From an uncultured Lachnoclostridium sp. (GTDB lineage: Bacteria > Bacillota > Clostridia > Lachnospirales > Lachnospiraceae): a stretch of 64,000 nucleotides of DNA. The stretch lies in NCBI GenBank assembly GCA_930986645.1, contig CAKNJS010000001.1:62001-126000 (forward strand), written 5' to 3'. Positions 60,739-64,000 of the stretch are shown one piece after another. The position numbers and the translations under genes are program-made. Position 1 is the stretch's first letter; every line of letters begins with the position of its first letter. A model generated the notes under the pieces. The model was given only the letters and a program-made list of their open reading frames with translations. It was not told the DNA's origin and made no database searches.

Positions 60739-62775
60739 ATGCACACAGTGATAATACTGAGCAGGCACTCGTCGGATCTGCTGAAAGATTACCGTTTTTT
60801 GTTCAGACCGTTTACGGAGAAAGGGCTGGTCAGTTTCTGTGACTGGAATGAGTCAGGGACGGATCTTACGGCATCTGTTCCCGACTTGTATAAGCTGATC
60901 AAAGGACGGCTGCAGTGGCGGGCTGTTATTGTCGATACGGAGCCGGCTTTCGGAAGAAAGAACGGACCTGTGCCGGATGAAAAGAATCCCTTTGACTATC
61001 CGGGAGAGGCACAGGATCCGTCTGAACCTCCTAAACCGAGCAGTGTGCCGATCATACGGCTCACCCATATGCTGTGCGGCTATCCGTCCTCACCGGTTAA
61101 GAACTTTGAAGACGGTTATGAATATACAGATGAGATAACCGGAAAGACAAAACGGGTAAGGGCATCGGAACTTACGGAGACAGAGTTCTATGCGCTGGCG
61201 GCAAAATATAAGGACGGGCTGCGCAGAATTTATTTGGAAGAAAAAGTGCCTGAGGAGACCGTTCTTGCGAGAAAGGCATTGGAAGATAAATATTCATTTC
61301 TTGATGTGCGTCCGCAGGAGGTTTATCTGGTCTCAACACGCAGACATCCGGATGACGAGGATTATATCTATTCTTCGTGGAAGTCACCCTTTGAGATGGA
61401 AAGCTCTGATTTCTGCCGGAGAAATAATTATCCGGGAATCTGCAGATTCCTGTGCAGTGAACTGACAAATCCGGAAAACAGCCGGTATATGAAAGAGCTG
61501 ATGGAATTCTGGCTGGCCGTACTTACACTTACGGTAAATCCGATCCCGGCGAGCACGCTTCAGGCATACAAGCTTTATCGGCTCGGAGTGAAGATCTCGG
61601 ATGAAGGGCTGTCGGATGTCCTTAATGAACATCTCAATAAAATGGAAGCAGCCTATGCTTTTGTGAAGGAACGGCTCAGGATGCGGCCGGAGTATTCCTT
61701 TGAAGAAGAGGAAGAAATTGTCGAGAAACAGCATATTCCTGTAGTTTTTGAGGGAACATCCGGAGGAGATCTTTTAATCAATACAAGCCGCGTGGGGCTC
61801 AGCAGAGGGTGCCCGGATGATGAAATGATGTACTGGAACAGCCAGATCCGGGAGAAACAGGCGGGAATCGATAAGTTTTTAAAGGCACCCAGACGCGCCG
61901 TAGACAGGGCTTCCCAGCAGGTGAAGGGACTGTCAGAAAGCTTTTTTGACGATGAGTATGAACTTGATAAATTTCAGATCGCAGATCTCAAAGACGAAAT
62001 AGATGTGCTGGAGCTTAAGGTATTGACCAGCGATACACACAGTGTAATTGACGAGAAGAGGATCCGTCAGGAATTAAATAAAACTGACCGGCAGGTGAAA
62101 AAAGACATTGATGCCAGAATGCGGAAAGGGATTGCGGTCGGATCAGGTCTGATCTTTCTCATGATCTATCTGATCGGATATTTCCCGTATATATTTAATT
62201 CTCTCAGATTGGGCGGAAGCGAGTTTCTGGCGTCGATCGGGCTCAGCGCGGCGGCAGTGATCCTTGCGGCATCGGGAGGACTGATTGCTCTTTTCCTTCT
62301 GAGAAGAAAGCTGATCAGAAGCATGGAGCGTTTTAACAGTCTGATCAAAGAACTTGTCAACAATGTAAACAGCTCGGCCAGAAAATTTGAACAGTATTTT
62401 TCCGTGCTCTGTACATTTATGAAAGCCCAGTCTGTTTATGTCAGTGCAGCGAAAAAGAGTGATAAGGTATCTTCCAGAGTGTCAAAACTGCGCGTACATA
62501 AACAAGCACTTGCCCTGTCGATTGAACGTGATGAAGAAATTGCCGCGGTATTCGGCATCCGCAGAGCGGCGGATTTCGAAAAAAATGTGACCCGTTTCTT
62601 TGATGAAGACAGACTCCCGAAGGATAATGCGCTCTATTACTATGAGGCGGACAGCGGCAGAACAGAAATCCCTCTGAATACGGCGGGCGATCTGGTGCGG
62701 GCACCATACAGATTTATTGCGGGACTTACGATCGAACGGGAAGATATTTACGAAGAGGAGAAAGGGGGAGACTGA
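60739..62775 (+). CDS. Hypothetical two-TM protein of the vWA / tubulin-like operon
   Basis: A 678-residue protein; the start is the ATG after AAGGCGGTG, which puts it 28 bases past the tubulin-like gene. The N-terminal part (HTVIILSRHSSDLLKDYRFL, then WRAVIVDTEPAFG) looks like an alpha/beta domain. The middle is charged and helical. Two TM helices lie near 463-483 and 495-517 (GLIFLMIYLIGYFPYIFNS first), followed by a cytoplasmic helical tail. I recognise no family. Coupling with the next gene is tight: the stop and the next ATG share a base (TGATG). Confidence 0.75.
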   Translation: MHTVIILSRHSSDLLKDYRFLFRPFTEKGLVSFCDWNESGTDLTASVPDLYKLIKGRLQWRAVIVDTEPAFGRKNGPVPDEKNPFDYPGEAQDPSEPPKPSSVPIIRLTHMLCGYPSSPVKNFEDGYEYTDEITGKTKRVRASELTETEFYALAAKYKDGLRRIYLEEKVPEETVLARKALEDKYSFLDVRPQEVYLVSTRRHPDDEDYIYSSWKSPFEMESSDFCRRNNYPGICRFLCSELTNPENSRYMKELMEFWLAVLTLTVNPIPASTLQAYKLYRLGVKISDEGLSDVLNEHLNKMEAAYAFVKERLRMRPEYSFEEEEEIVEKQHIPVVFEGTSGGDLLINTSRVGLSRGCPDDEMMYWNSQIREKQAGIDKFLKAPRRAVDRASQQVKGLSESFFDDEYELDKFQIADLKDEIDVLELKVLTSDTHSVIDEKRIRQELNKTDRQVKKDIDARMRKGIAVGSGLIFLMIYLIGYFPYIFNSLRLGGSEFLASIGLSAAAVILAASGGLIALFLLRRKLIRSMERFNSLIKELVNNVNSSARKFEQYFSVLCTFMKAQSVYVSAAKKSDKVSSRVSKLRVHKQALALSIERDEEIAAVFGIRRAADFEKNVTRFFDEDRLPKDNALYYYEADSGRTEIPLNTAGDLVRAPYRFIAGLTIEREDIYEEEKGGD

Positions 62776-64000
62776 TGACAGAGATCATATATATTATTAA
62801 AATCCTGCTCTGCACAGCTTCCTTCGTTCTTTTGTGTATTGCTGCAATGAAAGTAAACCTGAACCGGACAGAGCGGGCAAAGCAGTTTGTAATGCCGGGA
62901 ATCGCTCTTGTATACGGAATACTGGTCATGGTTTTTCTGAACGATATTTATGTGCAGATTACAAGACTGATTCGTTTCATGGAAAGCCTGCTCCCATTTA
63001 TCGGCGGGCTTCATCTGGAACAGTATCTGATCTATATTGTAAACGCTGTCATGGTGCTTGGATTTCTTGTCGTGAAAGCAATTGCACTTCCGATACTGGA
63101 TCGGACGTGGGGAAGGTCGGAGAACCTGATGGAGATCACATCCGGACGGTTTTATGAGTATGACAGGGAACTGGACAAGTGGTTTGTGCAGCCGAGGTTC
63201 GGGGAGGTCAGATTTTACTATAAAGGGATTTATATTGCAGCAACGGCTGTTTCAAGCATTATATTTGTGCTGTCCCAGTATTTCCCGGAGGCAGTGTTCT
63301 TCCGGACAGCATTCTATCCGGTATTCGGAGTGCTTATAATCGGAGAAGTGGTAAGCTTTCTCTCAGGCCTTACCAAACGGGAGTTTGTGGAAGACATCCT
63401 CGGTGAAGATGAAGAAGCTTACAGAATGGCGAATTACGGACTGCTCAGAGATGTGCTGAAAAGCCTGTTTGAAGATCATGTGCTGTATGACGCTACAGTG
63501 GACGGAGGGCTTGGAGTGCCCCCGACATTTGAAACGCTGGAGGAGATGTGTGAGAGCGAAGAACCCGCAGTATCCAATCTGGGCAAATATTTCCGTGCGG
63601 TAAAGGAAAGCGGAAAGGATATAGATCCGAGTTACGTAAAAAGCTGTATCCGCCTTGTGCAGGGAGAAAGTGTGCTGTTCTGTGATCCGTTTTACAGGGA
63701 TCTTACAGAATATATCCTGATCCCTATGATCGGGCATCTTATGCGTTACAGGAAATGTCTGATTATTATGGGCAGAGACTCATCAACAGATGACGTGAAA
63801 AACTGGATCGAACAGGGACTTCTTGAGGAGGTCAATACGGACAGTCTATGGAAGACGGAGATCCTTGATACAGAGATAACGGAAACCGATATCGGGATAC
63901 TCAAATTCAGCGATTTGTTTAATTTTGAAATTCAGAAGAAGAATGAAGAGTTTTTAAGAAAAGTCGGATTTGTATTTATTGTCGAGCCGTCAAAACTGCT
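62775..64000 (+). CDS. Multi-TM protein of the vWA / tubulin-like operon (3-prime partial)
   Basis: The frame opens at 62775 with AAAGGGGGAGAC just upstream and stays open to the right edge, giving 408 residues of a longer protein. TM helices lie at about 4-24, 40-58, 84-106, 150-168 and 176-197. The soluble part after residue 200 ends in a pattern like the core of a helicase: LIIMGRDSSTDDVKNWIEQG, then DIGILKFSDLFNF and FVFIVEPSKLL, where an SF2 helicase would have DEAH. The catalytic acid pair is not kept, so it may be a derived, inactive fold. The end of the gene is off the window. Confidence 0.75.
   Translation, partial: MTEIIYIIKILLCTASFVLLCIAAMKVNLNRTERAKQFVMPGIALVYGILVMVFLNDIYVQITRLIRFMESLLPFIGGLHLEQYLIYIVNAVMVLGFLVVKAIALPILDRTWGRSENLMEITSGRFYEYDRELDKWFVQPRFGEVRFYYKGIYIAATAVSSIIFVLSQYFPEAVFFRTAFYPVFGVLIIGEVVSFLSGLTKREFVEDILGEDEEAYRMANYGLLRDVLKSLFEDHVLYDATVDGGLGVPPTFETLEEMCESEEPAVSNLGKYFRAVKESGKDIDPSYVKSCIRLVQGESVLFCDPFYRDLTEYILIPMIGHLMRYRKCLIIMGRDSSTDDVKNWIEQGLLEEVNTDSLWKTEILDTEITETDIGILKFSDLFNFEIQKKNEEFLRKVGFVFIVEPSKL

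Overview
The window looks like a chromosome segment from a gut Clostridia species, most likely Lachnospiraceae. The grounds are moderate GC by eye, strong AGGAGG ribosome sites, sigma-A type promoters, a V-type ATPase operon, small lineage proteins (DUF6472, DUF6145), a T-box leader and an Rpn-family nuclease with GIQQ repeats. No rRNA, CRISPR array, insertion sequence or prophage module is visible. One tRNA-Lys(CTT) is present.

Positions 1 to about 48.8 kb read mostly as ordinary chromosome. From left to right: the end of an anti-sigma-factor-like protein; a YczE-type membrane protein fused to a cytidylate-kinase-like domain, with its MarR regulator; an apparent orphan small transcript; a phosphoesterase/VanZ pair; a T-box leader, GC-rich repeats and a CstA transporter; a five-gene double ABC exporter operon with an internal GntR regulator; a HAD phosphatase; an MrfA-like/UvrD-like helicase pair; Ktr/Trk potassium uptake plus an rRNA methyltransferase; argF behind a probable ArgR-controlled promoter; TetR, GT8 and DUF308 genes; ftsH; a radical SAM enzyme; birA; an Rpn nuclease; and the V-ATPase operon (minus strand, H-C-I-K-F-E-A-B-GNAT-FakA-C-like-D). 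Then come trmB, a thioredoxin, tRNA-Lys, a D-2-hydroxyacid dehydrogenase and aroE, and a minus-strand operon pncB-ddl-murF-HAD. Two regulator remnants (AraC and XRE C-termini) mark decayed genes.

From about 48.9 kb to the right edge the content changes to large, poorly characterised multidomain proteins. A membrane-anchored TIR protein with a long beta-propeller-like ectodomain is divergent from a KAP-type P-loop NTPase fused to a SAM methyltransferase, which is followed by a GNAT acetyltransferase. A new promoter then starts an operon of a secreted, membrane-anchored vWA protein, a 1135-residue tubulin/FtsZ-like protein, a two-TM protein and a multi-TM protein that runs off the window. A vWA plus FtsZ-like pairing has been proposed before as a membrane-remodelling system. 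The TIR and KAP-methyltransferase genes beside it make this the best candidate for an undescribed defence or envelope-stress system here.

Start codons were chosen by ribosome-site spacing and often differ from the longest possible reading frame. All family calls come from reading motifs by eye; no database search was run.
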